DNA from: Acidobacteriaceae bacterium
GTDB lineage: Bacteria > Acidobacteriota > Terriglobia > Terriglobales > Acidobacteriaceae
Length of the DNA stretch: 64,000 nt
Direction of reading: 5' to 3'
Assembly (NCBI GenBank): GCA_025462735.1
Contig: JAOAPC010000008.1
Span: 124,001-188,000 of the forward strand
The translations under genes and the position numbers were made by a program. Below are positions 55,196 to 64,000 of this stretch, in pieces; within the stretch, counting starts at the first letter, position 1; every line of letters starts with the position of its first letter. The notes beneath the pieces were generated by a model that was not told the origin of the DNA, did not search any database, and was given only the letters and a program-made list of their open reading frames with translations.

Positions 55196-55633
55196 CTATC
55201 CAGCCTTTTGTTCCTTCTGCGAAGATAGTGTGTCAAACCGCGCCAGTCGCGCCCGCGATTGCTTCCCGTCCTGGTGTTGGATCAACAGCGCCTCAATCTG
55301 TCGAAGCAAATCCTGCGTGCCCACCGGTTTAACCAGCACCGTTTGCGCACTGTTTTGCTTCCCTTCGACGTTAGGTGGAGGATACGCGGTCAGTAGCGCG
55401 GTTGCGGGATCATAACTTTGCTGCCGAGCGGCACGAATTACGTGGAAGCCCGCGTCATCGGTTTCCATACGGGAGTCGGTTATGACCATGTCGTATTCGC
55501 CGGACGCCAGCTTCTTGATGCCTTCGGCTGCCGATCCGGCCGTCTGCACGTCAAACTGGTTCAGCTCGAGTACCGCTTTCAGCGTCAGCAGTACGGTTGC
55601 ATCATCATCCACCAGCAGGATCTTGCGCTTCAT
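55196..55633 (-). CDS. Stand-alone response regulator receiver protein
   Basis: A 145-residue CheY-type receiver. The acidic pocket is LLVDDDA, the phosphoacceptor Asp53 is in VITDSRM, the Thr/Ser position is LLTAYPP and Lys102 is in VLVKPVG. There is no output domain; the C-terminal 25 residues are charged. No histidine kinase is adjacent. It is divergent from mtaB with 78 bases between. Confidence 0.9.
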   Translation of the reverse strand: MKRKILLVDDDATVLLTLKAVLELNQFDVQTAGSAAEGIKKLASGEYDMVITDSRMETDDAGFHVIRAARQQSYDPATALLTAYPPPNVEGKQNSAQTVLVKPVGTQDLLRQIEALLIQHQDGKQSRARLARFDTLSSQKEQKAG

Positions 55634-55711
55634 GAATGCCTCAAAAATTTAAGCTTCGAACGGCTCCGCCACACCCGAAAACCAGAGATCTACATACGCT
55701 AGTATAGTTCG

Positions 55712-57109
55712 GTGCCTAGCTTTTACGTAGAAAATTTCGGTTGCCGCGCTACGCAGGCGGACGGGGCAGCCATCGAAGAGCAATTCCGGGAATCGGGACT
55801 CAGACGGGCTGACCAGCCCGTCAGCGCTGAATTTGTGGTGTTTAACACCTGTGCTGTCACCGCTTCCGCGGAGCAGGACGCGCGAGCTGCTATCCGCCGT
55901 ATTCGCCGCCAGAATCCCGGATGCGAAGTAATTGTTACCGGCTGCTATGCCCAGCGCGCGCCGCACGAGGTTGCATCTCTGCCCGGCGTTTCGGTTGTAG
56001 TTGGGAACTCTCACAAGCACAATTTGGCACAAATCGTTCTACGGGCACAGTCTGAAAAGGACAGTTCTGTAGCAAATTTCGTTCCGGTTGCGAGTTTGAG
56101 TGGGAACCGCGATTCAATCGGCGATTCGATTTTTGTCTCCGATATTTTCGCGCATACTGAACTGCTTGCCGCCCCGGTTTTCGATTCCGCCAACGAACGC
56201 ACACGGCCAAACTTGAAAGTGCAGGACGGTTGTAATAACCGCTGCTCGTTTTGCATTATCCCCTCGCTACGCGGCCGCAGCCGGTCGCTCAAACCGGATG
56301 AAGTCTTGCGTGAAGTAAACCAGCTCGTTGGAGCGGGCTACCGTGAGGTCGTGATCTCAGGAATCAATCTCGGCCGCTGGGGCCGCGACTTCCCTTCTCA
56401 GTTTGTGGAGGACGGGCGTCCCCGCCCGTCAACACTGGAAGATTTGGTGCGGGCGCTACTAGAGGAAACAGAACTCGAAAAACTTCGCATCTCGTCGGTC
56501 GAGCCCATGGACTGGAGTGAGTCATTCATCCAGCTCATGGCAGAGTCGCCGCGAATTGCGAAGCACGCGCATGTTCCCCTGCAATCCGGCAGCGACGCTG
56601 TTTTGCGCCGCATGCATCGCAAGTACCGCCCATGGCATTACCGCGAGAAGATTGAGACAATTCGCGGCGCGATGCCCACAGCCGCCATCGGAGCGGACGT
56701 CATGGTCGGGTTTCCCGGTGAGATTGAATCTGAGTTTGAGGAAACTCGCCGCATGATTGAAGAACTGCCGTTCACCTATTTGCACGTGTTTACGTTCTCG
56801 GCGCGTCCGGGAACGCCGGCTGCCACCATGTCGAATCAAGTGCCAGTTCACGTGGCGCGCGAACGAAACCGCATTCTGCGGGCGTTGGCGGAGGGGAAGA
56901 AGCTCGGATTCATGCAGAGCTTTGTGGGACATACGTTGGAAGCCATAACGTTAAATGTCGTCTCGGAAGATCTCGATGGAATTTGGACCGAAGCTCTCAC
57001 CGATAATTACCTGAAGCTCCGGCTCAAGGGGAGACAAGAACCTAATCGATGGCTGAGAGCCCAAATCGATTTGGTCCACGGTGGCCTATTGGTTGGAGCC
57101 AAATCCTGA
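55712..57109 (+). CDS. mtaB: tRNA ct6A37/t6A37 methylthiotransferase MtaB
   Basis: A 465-residue radical-SAM enzyme that adds a methylthio group to t6A at position 37 of ANN-decoding tRNAs. The N-terminal [4Fe-4S] cysteines are Cys11, Cys47 (FNTCAVT) and Cys78 (TGCYAQR); the radical-SAM triad Cys174, Cys178, Cys181 is in QDGCNNRCSFCIIP. A C-terminal TRAM-like domain follows. GTG 55712 is the start. Two short perfect palindromes lie inside the frame, at residues about 31-37 and 234-240, keeping the frame open. Confidence 0.94.
   Translation: MPSFYVENFGCRATQADGAAIEEQFRESGLRRADQPVSAEFVVFNTCAVTASAEQDARAAIRRIRRQNPGCEVIVTGCYAQRAPHEVASLPGVSVVVGNSHKHNLAQIVLRAQSEKDSSVANFVPVASLSGNRDSIGDSIFVSDIFAHTELLAAPVFDSANERTRPNLKVQDGCNNRCSFCIIPSLRGRSRSLKPDEVLREVNQLVGAGYREVVISGINLGRWGRDFPSQFVEDGRPRPSTLEDLVRALLEETELEKLRISSVEPMDWSESFIQLMAESPRIAKHAHVPLQSGSDAVLRRMHRKYRPWHYREKIETIRGAMPTAAIGADVMVGFPGEIESEFEETRRMIEELPFTYLHVFTFSARPGTPAATMSNQVPVHVARERNRILRALAEGKKLGFMQSFVGHTLEAITLNVVSEDLDGIWTEALTDNYLKLRLKGRQEPNRWLRAQIDLVHGGLLVGAKS
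55803..55822. repeat. In-frame palindrome inside mtaB, copy 1
   Basis: GACGGGCT (55803-55810) pairs perfectly with AGCCCGTC (55815-55822), loop GACC. It is translated as part of RRADQPVS. Confidence 0.8.
56411..56430. repeat. In-frame palindrome inside mtaB, copy 2
   Basis: GACGGGCG (56411-56418) pairs perfectly with CGCCCGTC (56423-56430), loop TCCC. It is translated as part of DGRPRPS, inside a loop between GRWGRDFPS and LEDLVRALL. Confidence 0.8.
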
Positions 57110-57247
57110 CTTGCCCGTCCTTATAATCGCGGACCTCTTCCGCGGTTCGCGTGTCACATCAGCGACCTCATGAGATCATGGGAATCTTACAATTTATCCG
57201 CGGGAGAGATTTTGCTTCCATTCACTGATGACAACAGTCCGATAACT

Positions 57248-60031
57248 ATGGAAACCACCGAGGTCTTGCCTAAGACAGCGCCTTTCAAAATCGCCGCGGC
57301 GGTTCTGCTACTCCTAAGCACATCGGTTGCGCAAAGTCCCGCTCCGTCTGCGAGTGCTGCTCCAACCACGACCACAGCAAGCGCTCCGGCCTATCTCGAC
57401 CCCCTCCCGCAGGACACCGGCTCGGCAGGTCTAAAGCGGGAGCTGCGGCGTCTGGAAACTACTCGCCGGCTGATGATGGTCACCGCCCATCCTGACGACG
57501 AAGATGGCGGGCTGCTCACGCTCGAATCCCGCGGCAAGGGCGTGCAGACACTCCTGCTCACGCTCACCCGCGGAGAAGGCGGGCAAAATAAAACGGGCGA
57601 CACCTTTTCCGATGAACTCGGCATTTTGCGCACGCTTGAACTGCTTGCGGCCGACCGCTACTACGGAGTCGAGCAACGGTTCACGCGGGTTACTGATTTC
57701 GGATACTCGAAGACGCCCGAAGAAACTTTCCAGAAGTGGGGCGGTCACGACGTTCCGTTGCAAGATATGGTCCGCGTTATTCGTGAGTTTCGCCCTGACG
57801 TGCTGATTGCGCGCTTCTCGGGGACCGACCGCGATGGCCACGGCCATCATCAGGCTTCGGCGATTCTTACCAAAGAGGCCTTTCGCGCTGCCGCCGATCC
57901 GAATCGATTCCCTGAGCAGATAAAAGAAGGTCTTCAGCCGTGGCAACCGAAGAAGCTTTACATCGGCAACGTCTGCGGCTTCGGCGCAACAACCTGTCCT
58001 GATGAGAACTACACCGTCAAGTTGAATACCGGCGAAGAAGATCCCGTCCTTGGCATGTCGTACTTCCAATTTGCGATTGAGGGTTTGCGGCACCAGGAAT
58101 CGCAAGGTCTCGGCGATTTGAAATTCCCGTCCGGCCCGCGATTCGCTTTTTACAAGCTCGTGGATTCCGTCGTGCCGAACACAAAGGACGTGAGCGGCCA
58201 TGAGAAAGATATTTTCGACGGGATTGACACCACTCTGAGTGGCTTGACCACACACGTGGCGGACAGCGCGGCTGCGACCAAGATCACTCAGGCAGCAAAT
58301 AACATTTCCGCTGCAGTACACGTAGCCGAGACGAACACCGCCGCTGCAGTCAAGCCATTGCTCTCGGCACTCGACCTACTGAACAGCGACGCCGGAATTC
58401 GCGCCAACAGTCCTGACAATCAAAGACTCTTAGCTGATATACGAGAGAAGCAGGAGCAGGTCCGTGCAGCCATTAATCTCGCTCTCAACGTCGAAATCAA
58501 AGCTGTAGTAATTTCGCCCACTACCGGTTCTGACGACAAGCATGAACTACTCGCTGGAATATCGCCCGGACAAAAATTTGCGATCAAAGTCTCTTTTCAT
58601 AACGGCTCACAATCCCCGTTGAAGCTCGATGCTTTAGTCGTCGACGGAACGGTGAACGAACACGGTGCGGCAGTAGATGAACGGCAGAATGAACCACTCA
58701 TAGGGCCGGGTCAGGACTATGTACACACTTTCGAATTGCAGCTGCCGGAAATCGCGTTCACCAAACCTGGCTTTCATCGCGGCGACCCGCAACGCGACAG
58801 CGTGTATTCGGTCGACCAACCTCAGCTAATCACTTTCCCCTTCGCGGCTACATTTCCGGCTGTGGTACATGCCCGATATGACGTGCCGAATATCGCCGCT
58901 GCGAAACGCCCCGCAGATTGGACTTCCGCAAATCTCCCGGAGATTTCTGGACCGGTAACGGTTCCGACGTCGGACGAGCATGGTGCCGCCAGCAAGCGGG
59001 AGCTAGCCGTCGTTCCTGCGTTCTCGGTCGCGATAAAACCGGGCGAGCAGATAATCGCGACCAGCACCAACGCACCTGTGAATGTGAAAGTGGCCGTAAG
59101 CTCTAATCTCGACGGCGCCCCAGCTGGCAGCTTGCGGCCGGCGGCCCCTGTCGGCTGGAAGGTCTCACCCGCCGAGCAACGAGTTTCACTGACCCACCGC
59201 GGAGACGAAAAAACGTTTGAGTTTACTCTAGCGCCGCCCACTCTGAAGCAGGAACAAGTCGAATTGCGTTCCATTCTGAGTAGCGGAGGAGAGACGTTCG
59301 GCAAAGGCTACACCCTGGTTACTCGTAAAGACCTTGGATCCTTCTACTACTTCGAGCCTGCACGGCAGCACATCAGCATTGTGGATGTGAAAGTTCCCAA
59401 GGACCTCAGAGTCGGCTACATCATGGGTGCCGGAGATGATATTCCGACGGTGCTGCAGCAGATAGGAATGAACGTTGCGCTAATTCCCTCCGAGAAGCTA
59501 GCGACAGAAAATCTCGCGCAGTACGGAACTATCGTCCTGGGAGTTCGTGCTTACGACACGCAGAAAGAAGTTGTCGCAAACAATCATAAGCTGATGGATT
59601 TTGTATCCAACGGCGGAACGCTAATCGTGCAGAACAACAACAGCAGTGGCGATTTCAACAGCGGGCACTTCACACCATATCCGGCGGAACTAAGCCGTGC
59701 CCGCGTTTCGGTCGAAGAGGCGCCGGTGCAAATTCTCGCGCCTGATGATCCAGTGTTTCATTATCCCAATGAAATCTCGCAGAAGGATTTCGATGGCTGG
59801 GTGCAGGAGCGCGGTCTTTATTTCATGGACAAATGGGACGATCACTTCAAGCCCTTGCTTTCCTGCCATGATCCGAATGAGCCAGACCAAAAGGGCGGAC
59901 TGTTAATCGCGAAGTACGGCAAGGGGACGTACATCTACACCGGATACGCATTCTTTCGTCAACTGCCCGCGGGAGTGCCGGGGGCAATCCGGCTGTTTGT
60001 GAATTTGGTAAGCGCGGGCTTTGGGCACTAG
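57248..60031 (+). CDS. Large exported PIG-L family deacetylase with C-terminal GATase-like domain
   Basis: A 927-residue exported protein. A signal segment (KIAAAVLLLLSTSVAQ) is followed by the PIG-L / LmbE domain (about residues 70-330) with the metal motif VTAHPDDEDGG, TRGEGGQNK, and DGHGHHQAS further on, as in N-acetylglucosamine deacetylases (MshB/BshB type). The middle is beta-rich and may be a carbohydrate-binding module. The C-terminus (about 730-920) has VGYIMGAGDDIPTVLQQIGM and IVLGVRAYDTQ, like ThuA/GATase-1-type folds. ATG 57248 gives the signal at the N-terminus; the frame opens 26 codons earlier. Substrate unknown. Confidence 0.85.
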   Translation: METTEVLPKTAPFKIAAAVLLLLSTSVAQSPAPSASAAPTTTTASAPAYLDPLPQDTGSAGLKRELRRLETTRRLMMVTAHPDDEDGGLLTLESRGKGVQTLLLTLTRGEGGQNKTGDTFSDELGILRTLELLAADRYYGVEQRFTRVTDFGYSKTPEETFQKWGGHDVPLQDMVRVIREFRPDVLIARFSGTDRDGHGHHQASAILTKEAFRAAADPNRFPEQIKEGLQPWQPKKLYIGNVCGFGATTCPDENYTVKLNTGEEDPVLGMSYFQFAIEGLRHQESQGLGDLKFPSGPRFAFYKLVDSVVPNTKDVSGHEKDIFDGIDTTLSGLTTHVADSAAATKITQAANNISAAVHVAETNTAAAVKPLLSALDLLNSDAGIRANSPDNQRLLADIREKQEQVRAAINLALNVEIKAVVISPTTGSDDKHELLAGISPGQKFAIKVSFHNGSQSPLKLDALVVDGTVNEHGAAVDERQNEPLIGPGQDYVHTFELQLPEIAFTKPGFHRGDPQRDSVYSVDQPQLITFPFAATFPAVVHARYDVPNIAAAKRPADWTSANLPEISGPVTVPTSDEHGAASKRELAVVPAFSVAIKPGEQIIATSTNAPVNVKVAVSSNLDGAPAGSLRPAAPVGWKVSPAEQRVSLTHRGDEKTFEFTLAPPTLKQEQVELRSILSSGGETFGKGYTLVTRKDLGSFYYFEPARQHISIVDVKVPKDLRVGYIMGAGDDIPTVLQQIGMNVALIPSEKLATENLAQYGTIVLGVRAYDTQKEVVANNHKLMDFVSNGGTLIVQNNNSSGDFNSGHFTPYPAELSRARVSVEEAPVQILAPDDPVFHYPNEISQKDFDGWVQERGLYFMDKWDDHFKPLLSCHDPNEPDQKGGLLIAKYGKGTYIYTGYAFFRQLPAGVPGAIRLFVNLVSAGFGH

Positions 60032-60066
60032 CGGCTGGCTCGAGCCGTAATGAACTATTTTGCTAT

Positions 60067-60157
60067 GTCATTCCGAACGCCTTTAGGCGTGAGGAATCTG
60101 CTTTGCTCGATGAAACGGAAAAGCAGATTCCTCACCGCTGAAGCGGTTCGGAATGAC
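60067..60157. repeat. Palindromic repeat of the GTCATTCCGA / GAGGAATCTGC family, copy 2
   Basis: GTCATTCCGA (60067-60076) and TCGGAATGAC (60148-60157) are perfect inverted ends, and GAGGAATCTGC (60091-60101) with GCAGATTCCTC (60123-60133) is the perfect inner pair. Copy 1 is at 42643-42727. The central parts differ, so the inverted blocks are conserved while the loop and spacers are free. Confidence 0.88.
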
Positions 60158-60213
60158 AGCACTGAAGATTTGCAGCCGTTAGAAGCTAGTTGCTAGCCAA
60201 TAAAAACCAAACA

Positions 60214-61698
60214 ATGCCCGCTCTGCCTCAATCCGAGAACTCGCCGAAGCTCATTCGCGGCATCGGACTGGGCAGCGCCACCGCGCTGAACATGATCGAC
60301 ATGATCGGCGTAGGGCCGTTCATCACAATTCCATTGGTGGTGAGCGCGATGGGTGGGCCGCAAGCGATGCTGGGCTGGGTCATCGGCGCTCTGCTGGCGA
60401 CTTGCGATGGACTGGTTTGGGCCGAACTTGGTGCCGCCATGCCGGGTTCCGGCGGATCATACCAGTATCTGCGCGAAATTTATGGGCCGCACCGGCTGGG
60501 AAAACTGGTTTCATTTTTGTTCATCTGGCAACTTTCCTTCAGCGCGCCTCTGTCAATTGCCTCCGGCGCGATTGGCTTCGCGAGCTATGCATCCTATCTC
60601 CTGCCGGGATTGGAGCAGCAATACGCTTCTCACGATTGGAGCCTGCACCTTCCGCTGCTGGGCACACTCCAGTTTCGCTGGGCGGCCGCGGGCACAACGT
60701 TTATCGCAATCGGAATCGTGTTAATCGCTGTATTGCTCCTCTACCGGCGAATCACAGACATCGGTTTCCTTTCTAAATTTCTATGGTTTGGCGTGATGGG
60801 AACCATCGGCTGGATTATCTTCGCGGGATTCACGCATTTTAATTCCGCACGTGCACTGAGCTTTCCTCCCGGCGCTTTTACTCTGTCCAAAAACTTTTTT
60901 CTCGGTCTCGGCTCGGCAATGCTGATCGCCACCTATGATTATTGGGGCGCTTACAACGTTTGCTTCCTCGGAGATGAAATCAAAGAGCCCGGCAAGAATA
61001 TTCCGCGCGCGCTGCTGCTATCAATTTTCCTCGTTGCCGGTCTATATCTAATGATGAACGTTAGCATCCTCGGCGTCGTCGATTGGCACGAGATGATGCG
61101 CTCGCCAAACTCAAACAACAAGCTCTACGTGGTCTCGACCTTCATGGAACGGATCTACGGCCCTTGGGCGGCGAACTTGGTAACCGTGCTTGTAATGTGG
61201 ACCGCTTTCGCGTCGGTGTTCTCGCTGATGCTGGGATACTCACGCGTACCCTATGCGGCCGCATTGGACGGAAATTACTTCAAAGTTTTTGCGCGGATTC
61301 ATCCCGTTTACCGTTTTCCCCACATTTCATTGCTGGCCCTGGGCGGAGCTGGCCTGCTGTTTTGCTTTTTCTCGCTTGCGGACGTAATCTCGGCGCTGGT
61401 GGTCATTCGTATTCTGCTGCAATTCATTCTTCAGGCTGTTGGCATCATCGTTCTGCGGCTGCGCCGTCCCGACATGCCGCGTCCCTTTCGAATGTGGCTG
61501 TATCCGATTCCCGCCCTGTTGGCCATCTTCGGATTTGCGTACATTCTGCTGGCCCGAAAAGATTTCCTCAAAGAAATTCGCTACGCTTTCGTTATCCTGA
61601 TCGCCGGGATCCTTCTATATGTCATGCGAGCGTGGCGGAATCGCGATTGGCCGTTCCGGGTGGCGCTTCCCTCTCCTGCAGGAATTAAGGCAAGCTGA
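60214..61698 (+). CDS. APC-family amino acid permease
   Basis: A 494-residue twelve-helix amino-acid/polyamine-type permease. Helix 1 has the family motif NMIDMIGVGPFITIPLVVS; GPHRLGKLVSFLFIW, YDYWGAYNVCFLGDEIKEPG and SRVPYAAALDG are family landmarks. Substrate unknown. ATG 60214 is chosen; a TTG eight codons upstream is possible. Its TGA shares a base with the ATG of the MFS gene, so the two are coupled. Confidence 0.9.
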   Translation: MPALPQSENSPKLIRGIGLGSATALNMIDMIGVGPFITIPLVVSAMGGPQAMLGWVIGALLATCDGLVWAELGAAMPGSGGSYQYLREIYGPHRLGKLVSFLFIWQLSFSAPLSIASGAIGFASYASYLLPGLEQQYASHDWSLHLPLLGTLQFRWAAAGTTFIAIGIVLIAVLLLYRRITDIGFLSKFLWFGVMGTIGWIIFAGFTHFNSARALSFPPGAFTLSKNFFLGLGSAMLIATYDYWGAYNVCFLGDEIKEPGKNIPRALLLSIFLVAGLYLMMNVSILGVVDWHEMMRSPNSNNKLYVVSTFMERIYGPWAANLVTVLVMWTAFASVFSLMLGYSRVPYAAALDGNYFKVFARIHPVYRFPHISLLALGGAGLLFCFFSLADVISALVVIRILLQFILQAVGIIVLRLRRPDMPRPFRMWLYPIPALLAIFGFAYILLARKDFLKEIRYAFVILIAGILLYVMRAWRNRDWPFRVALPSPAGIKAS

Positions 61699-62966
61699 TG
61701 GCTGATTCCCTACGCGCCCCTCAATCAAGCCTGTCCCCACCGGTAAGCAACTCCGCGCTGTCGCCTTTGCGAGAGCCACTCTTTCGTTCCTTGTGGATTG
61801 CTGCCGTAATTTCATACATCGGCAAATGGATGCAGATGGTCGGCGCGGCCTGGCTCATGACCCAGCTCACCACTTCTCCTTTTATGGTCGGGCTGGTGCA
61901 GGCAGCCATGATGCTTCCGGTCTTTCTTGTGATTCTGCCGGCGGGCGCACTGGCTGACATGGTAGACCGCCGCCGTTTTCTTTTGGTAACTCAGGCATGG
62001 ATGGTCGCTGCCGCAGCGTTGCTGGGCATATTGACTCTGCTCGGTCATGTCACGCCGTGGCTGCTGGTGGTATTTACATTTCTGCTCGGGCTGGGCGCTG
62101 TCGTCAATGATCCGGCTTGGCAGGCCATCACCCCGGAGGTCGCGTCACCACAGAATCACGCCAGCGCAGTCGCTCTCAACTCAGCTGCATTCAACGTTGC
62201 GCGCGCGGTTGGCCCCGCTATCGGCGGTTTTGTGATTGCTGCTACGAACTCAGGAGTCGCATTCCTGATGAATTCTGCGGGCTTCTTCGGCGTGATTCTT
62301 TTTCTATATCGCTGGAAGCGACCAAACCTGGAAGGGACCAAGGCTGGCCGCCTATCCGAGTCACTGTGGGCAGGTCTTCGTTACGTACGCTCGGCCACGT
62401 TCGTGCATTGCGTTCTGATTCGAACCGCGGCATTTAGTGTCGCGGCCAGTTCTTTGCTGGCCCTGCTGCCGATTATTGCCCGTCCATTCGGGGCGTCTGG
62501 ATACGGTCTGCTGCTTGGCTTTTTCGGCCTGGGTGCGCTGGCCGGGGCCGGGCTGCTTCCACTTTTCCGAACCAGGCTGTCTGTGGATGGGCTGGTCGCG
62601 GCCGCGATTATTTTCTTTGCTTTCGCCACATTTGCTGCAGGCCGTACCCGAAGCTTCGGCTGGCTCGCCGTCATTCTATTCGCGGGCGGAATGGCATGGA
62701 TTGGCATTGTCGCCTGCCTGAATGTAGCTGCGCAAACCATGACCCCGAGCTGGATGCGAGCGCGCGCGATATCCATGTATTTGCTGGTGCTGCAAGGCGG
62801 AATGGCGCTGGGCAGCGCCGGTTGGGGCGCGCTGGCGACAAAATTCGGCGTGCCAACTACAATGCTGTGTTCGGCGGTGGCTCTTATCGCAGGCCTGGCT
62901 ACTGTCCGCCGTTTTCGGCTTACGGTCGGAGAGCCGGAGTTAGCTCATTCCATTAGTACCGATTGA
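61698..62966 (+). CDS. MFS transporter (EntS / DUF894-like exporter)
   Basis: A 422-residue major facilitator with about 11-12 helices of the EntS-type exporter group: REPLFRSLWIAAVISYIGKW at the start, GALADMVDRRRFLLVTQ in the loop 2-3 motif and LNSAAFNVARAVGPAIGGFV in helix 5. Substrate unknown. Overlaps the APC permease stop by one base (TGATG). Confidence 0.88.
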   Translation: MADSLRAPQSSLSPPVSNSALSPLREPLFRSLWIAAVISYIGKWMQMVGAAWLMTQLTTSPFMVGLVQAAMMLPVFLVILPAGALADMVDRRRFLLVTQAWMVAAAALLGILTLLGHVTPWLLVVFTFLLGLGAVVNDPAWQAITPEVASPQNHASAVALNSAAFNVARAVGPAIGGFVIAATNSGVAFLMNSAGFFGVILFLYRWKRPNLEGTKAGRLSESLWAGLRYVRSATFVHCVLIRTAAFSVAASSLLALLPIIARPFGASGYGLLLGFFGLGALAGAGLLPLFRTRLSVDGLVAAAIIFFAFATFAAGRTRSFGWLAVILFAGGMAWIGIVACLNVAAQTMTPSWMRARAISMYLLVLQGGMALGSAGWGALATKFGVPTTMLCSAVALIAGLATVRRFRLTVGEPELAHSISTD

Positions 62967-63024
62967 CCAATTGGGAATCATTACCTTCTGGGGCAAGACA
63001 ACTTTCAACCTGAGGAGAAACACT

Positions 63025-63600
63025 ATGCGCAATAAGAAACTACTGCTGGGAGCTTTCGTTGTGCTCTGTTGTTCTGGATTCGCGTTCAGTCAAATGCCCA
63101 CGCCACCACCCGCAAAGACTCCGGGAGACGCACTCAATGCGGTTTTGAACATTGCCGAGCATGAATTCGTCTCTGCAGCAGACGCCATGCCGGAAGACAA
63201 GTATTCGTTCGCTCCCAGCGCGGGCGAGTTCAAAGGTGTTCGTACCTTCGCGGAGCAAGTGAAACACGTGGCTGCGATCAACTACATATTTGGCGCCAGC
63301 GTTTTGCAGGAAAAACCGCCGGTCGATACGGGCGAGGAAAAAGGACCAGCCACGGTCAAGAGTAAGGCTGAAATCATGAAGTTCCTGAATGACTCTTTCG
63401 CATATTTGCACAAGGCCCTGGCTTCGATAAGCGACAAAAATGAATTAGACCAGGTAACCGTATTTGGTGAGATGAAAATGGCTCGCCTCAGCGTGGGTTC
63501 GTTCTCGGTTGCCCATCCCATGGACCATTACGGGCAGATGGTCGAATATCTCCGGATGAATGGAATCGTGCCGCCGGCCAGCCGTCCACAGAGCAAGTAG
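63025..63600 (+). CDS. Exported DinB-family protein
   Basis: A 191-residue protein with signal peptide (LLLGAFVVLCCSGFAFSQ) and a DinB-like four-helix bundle (LNIAEHEFVSAADAMPEDKYSF; FAEQVKHVAAINYI; HPMDHYGQMVEYLRMNGI). The three metal-ligand positions of the family are partly visible as His in QVKHVA and in the DHYGQM motif. GAGGAG precedes ATG 63025. It begins 59 bases after the MFS gene and may belong to that transcript. Function unknown. Confidence 0.87.
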   Translation: MRNKKLLLGAFVVLCCSGFAFSQMPTPPPAKTPGDALNAVLNIAEHEFVSAADAMPEDKYSFAPSAGEFKGVRTFAEQVKHVAAINYIFGASVLQEKPPVDTGEEKGPATVKSKAEIMKFLNDSFAYLHKALASISDKNELDQVTVFGEMKMARLSVGSFSVAHPMDHYGQMVEYLRMNGIVPPASRPQSK

Positions 63601-63606
63601 GAATCT

Positions 63607-63684
63607 GCCACGGATTGCGCGGACTATCACGGAGTGAAGCTGAATCCTAATTAAAATCCGCGAAAATCTGTGCAAATCCGTGGC
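63607..63684. repeat. Palindromic intergenic repeat after the DinB-family gene
   Basis: GCCACGGATT (63607-63616) pairs perfectly with AATCCGTGGC (63675-63684), with GCGCGGA / TCCGCG inside. It may act as a terminator, although the T tract is missing. Confidence 0.75.
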
Positions 63685-64000
63685 TGGTGCGTGATTCGTC
63701 CGAAGGCAACCTTAGTACCATCTTTTTCGCCCACCCCCCTTGCGAAGTTGCCCGATTTTGCCTAGCATCCCAAATGAAAGCCGACCTGCAAGGTTGGTGA
63801 TGGCGGTAACCGATTTTTGAACCAATGCTTGAATGAACGGGGCCTGACTCGTATTTGATCTGGTGTGCCATGCTCCGCCATGCGGAGAGGCCTAAAGGAT
63901 CTCGGAGGGCCCCAAACGTCTACCGACGGTTCATTCTCGGCCCGTCACACGGTCAAGTGGGTCGGTTTTTTTCTCTATACCTGCGAAACCGAGCATCGTC
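63685..64000. other. Right-edge non-coding stretch
   Basis: No supported gene. CTCCGC-cat-GCGGAG (63873-63887) is a perfect 6-bp hairpin and a T run follows at 63964-63972. A minus-strand frame at 63647-63871 looks non-coding. The next gene must lie past the window. Confidence 0.5.

Overview
The window looks like a chromosomal segment of a free-living member of the Acidobacteriota (Terriglobia / Koribacter-like). This is inferred from the gene repertoire rather than from a marker-gene search: a Tad pilus export cluster, an Oar-type TonB receptor with a carboxypeptidase-regulatory-like N-terminus, many secreted glycoside hydrolases and DUF-family exported proteins, tandem DUF507 genes, and dispersed palindromic repeats between genes. 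Coding density is high. No prophage, transposase, CRISPR array or rRNA operon was seen.

Layout. 1-3.5 kb: 3' end of a tad cluster (tadA/cpaF, tadB, tadC), a 32-residue membrane microprotein and a DUF192 protein. 3.5-9.1 kb: YceI-like protein, calcineurin-like phosphoesterase, an iodothyronine-deiodinase-like gene that is open only if an in-frame UGA is read as selenocysteine (with a fitting bacterial SECIS hairpin just after it), and a GH31 glycosidase. 9.5-12.1 kb: ribosomal protein S21, an alpha/beta hydrolase, then an MBL-fold gene lying between two direct repeats that carry the 3' end of an intact tRNA-Val(GAC). 12.2-17.9 kb: a uronate-catabolism island (uronate-isomerase-like enzyme, KDPG aldolase, KDG kinase, hexuronate-type MFS transporter, and a divergent GH105 hydrolase). 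18.1-25.1 kb: large HEAT-repeat protein, recJ, two DUF507 genes, queG. 25.2-30.3 kb: small membrane and envelope genes, SDR oxidoreductase, secreted repeat protein. 30.4-36.4 kb: a minus-strand run smc, purC, cvpA and a Fis-type DNA-binding protein. 36.9-42.6 kb: nucleoside hydrolase, GH3 glycosidase with PA14 insert, OmpA-family coiled-coil protein. 42.8-50.9 kb: aromatic-amino-acid-type decarboxylase plus methyltransferase, aspS, hisS and exported accessory proteins, gamma-class carbonic anhydrase. 51.1-64 kb: Oar-type TonB receptor, a frameshifted second S21 gene, zinc-ribbon protein, response regulator, mtaB, a large PIG-L family protein, APC permease, MFS transporter and a DinB-family protein.

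How the genes work together. The sugar genes (GH31, GH105, GH3, uronate enzymes, TonB receptor, MFS transporter) describe a plant-polymer-degrading lifestyle: secreted hydrolases release sugars, and uronates enter the cell and go through KDG and KDPG to pyruvate and glyceraldehyde-3-phosphate. The tRNA-linked genes (queG, mtaB, aspS, hisS) are housekeeping. The most notable item is the candidate deiodinase-like selenoprotein at 5621-6403, which implies that this genome has selenocysteine machinery (selA, selB, selD, tRNA-Sec), none of which lies in this window.
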